From positions 1 to 5,996 of the forward strand of contig JAJYRW010000097.1 in assembly GCA_021793895.1 (NCBI GenBank): a stretch of 5,996 nt of DNA. The letters are read 5' to 3'. Position 1 is the first letter of the stretch; each line of letters begins with the position of its first letter. The position numbers and the translations under genes were made by a program. Positions 5,348-5,996 of this stretch are shown here, piece by piece. The stretch is from Actinomycetes bacterium. Its GTDB lineage: Bacteria; Actinomycetota; Actinomycetes; Actinomycetales; JAJYRW01. The notes under the pieces are model-generated. The model saw only the letters and a program-made list of their open reading frames with translations. It was not told where the DNA came from and made no database searches.

Positions 5348-5996
5348 CTATTCTCCCTGCTCCGCCTTGGTCCGCCAAATCTGCTCGTTACTCTGCTGGC
5401 GGCTCAGTTCCGGGCCCAGCTGGCCATCTTGACCCGCATCGCGCAACTCTTGCATCTTGGCGTCATATTCTTCGCGGTCGACAACTTCTAGGTTAAAAAG
5501 CATCGCTGAGTGATAGTCACCGCACAACTCTGCACATTTGCCTGCATAGTGCCCCTTCTTTGTGGGCGTCACTTGGAAGGTATTGGTGTGGTTGGGGAAC
5601 ATGTCGAGTTTATAAAGGAAAGCTGGCACCCAGAAGGAGTGAATTACGTCTCGCGAATCGAGGCGGAATTCAACGAGCTCGTTTACCGGCAGATAGAGCG
5701 TGGGCAGTGAAGCTTCCATTCCTTCGACGCCCTCATCGAGGTAGCCATGAACTCCGGCGTCCCACACGTCATCACTGACGTAGTTGAAGTCCCAAGACCA
5801 CTGTTTTCCAACAACATTGACAACCAGGTCTGGGTCACGATCAACATCGGTGATCACGTTCTGGTCGCGGGCGGTGAAGTAGAACAGCACCGAGATCGCA
5901 AGTACGGGAACTGCCGTGTATAGCAGTTCTAACGGAATGTGGTAGCGCAATTGAACGGGTAATTGCTCATCGCCCTTGCGCTTGCGGTAAACCACA
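5348..5996 (-). CDS. ctaC: Cytochrome c oxidase subunit II (5' end missing)
   Basis: Carries the CuA centre that receives electrons from the bc1 complex and passes them to subunit I. The 215 visible residues include the second membrane helix (about 22-42, ending FYFTARDQ) and the outer cupredoxin domain. CuA ligands are all present: His119 (IHSFWVP), Cys154, Glu156, Cys158 (CAELCG), His162 and Met165. The aromatic electron-entry motif KQWSWDF is at 64-70. The GTG at 5995 is an internal valine: the signal peptide and first membrane helix of the family must lie beyond the window, as family members have the same VYRxRxGDE...PVQxRY sequence internally. The C-terminus is a Gln/Glu-rich tail. It is the first visible gene of a minus-strand ctaC-ctaD-ctaF operon, with 7 bp to ctaD. 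The operon promoter is outside the window. Confidence 0.97.
   Translation of the reverse strand, partial: VVYRKRKGDEQLPVQLRYHIPLELLYTAVPVLAISVLFYFTARDQNVITDVDRDPDLVVNVVGKQWSWDFNYVSDDVWDAGVHGYLDEGVEGMEASLPTLYLPVNELVEFRLDSRDVIHSFWVPAFLYKLDMFPNHTNTFQVTPTKKGHYAGKCAELCGDYHSAMLFNLEVVDREEYDAKMQELRDAGQDGQLGPELSRQQSNEQIWRTKAEQGE

Noticed and set aside
5993..5995. GTG at 5995 as the start of ctaC
   Set aside because: A start here would remove the signal peptide and first membrane helix that subunit II needs; the sequence after it matches an internal part of the family.

Overview
The window comes from an actinobacterium (Actinomycetota). The cytochrome b subunit has the long actinobacterial QcrB form, with the HWSFLLGE start of the core and a long C-terminal extension. 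The oxidase has the four-helix CtaF-type subunit IV found in that phylum, and the superoxide dismutase closely matches mycobacterial SodA. Base composition looks moderate for the phylum. I cannot name a genus. The odd length, a broken gene at each end and nine adapter-like bases at the start suggest a whole short contig rather than a slice of a finished genome.

Layout: positions 2-1630 (+) hold all but the first residues of qcrB, the cytochrome b of the bc1 complex. A 177-bp gap with a possible operator and promoter leads to sodA (1808-2449, +). Positions 2450-3169 are about 720 bp without a credible gene, and most of this stretch is repetitive: degenerate ~36-bp units, a 20-bp-stem bidirectional terminator, three 71-bp units that each contain an inverted repeat, and four exact-period 22-bp units. 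The last 22-bp unit is the 3' arm and T-tract of the terminator for the opposite operon. On the minus strand, reading toward the centre, are ctaC (5' end beyond position 5996), ctaD and ctaF, tightly packed with a 7-bp gap and then a 4-bp GTGA overlap.

Function: QcrB takes electrons from menaquinol. In actinobacteria the bc1 complex passes them through a di-haem cytochrome c subunit (QcrC, not in the window) to the CuA centre of CtaC and then to the haem a / haem a3-CuB centres of CtaD. CtaF is the small structural subunit, and the two complexes form a bc1-aa3 supercomplex. SodA removes superoxide, a by-product of this chain. All metal-binding residues I checked in CtaC, CtaD, SodA and QcrB are present, so the genes look functional.

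Nothing in the coding part is a new system. What deserves a second look is the repeat-rich convergent intergenic region, especially the 71-bp palindrome array and the 22-bp array that merges into a terminator.
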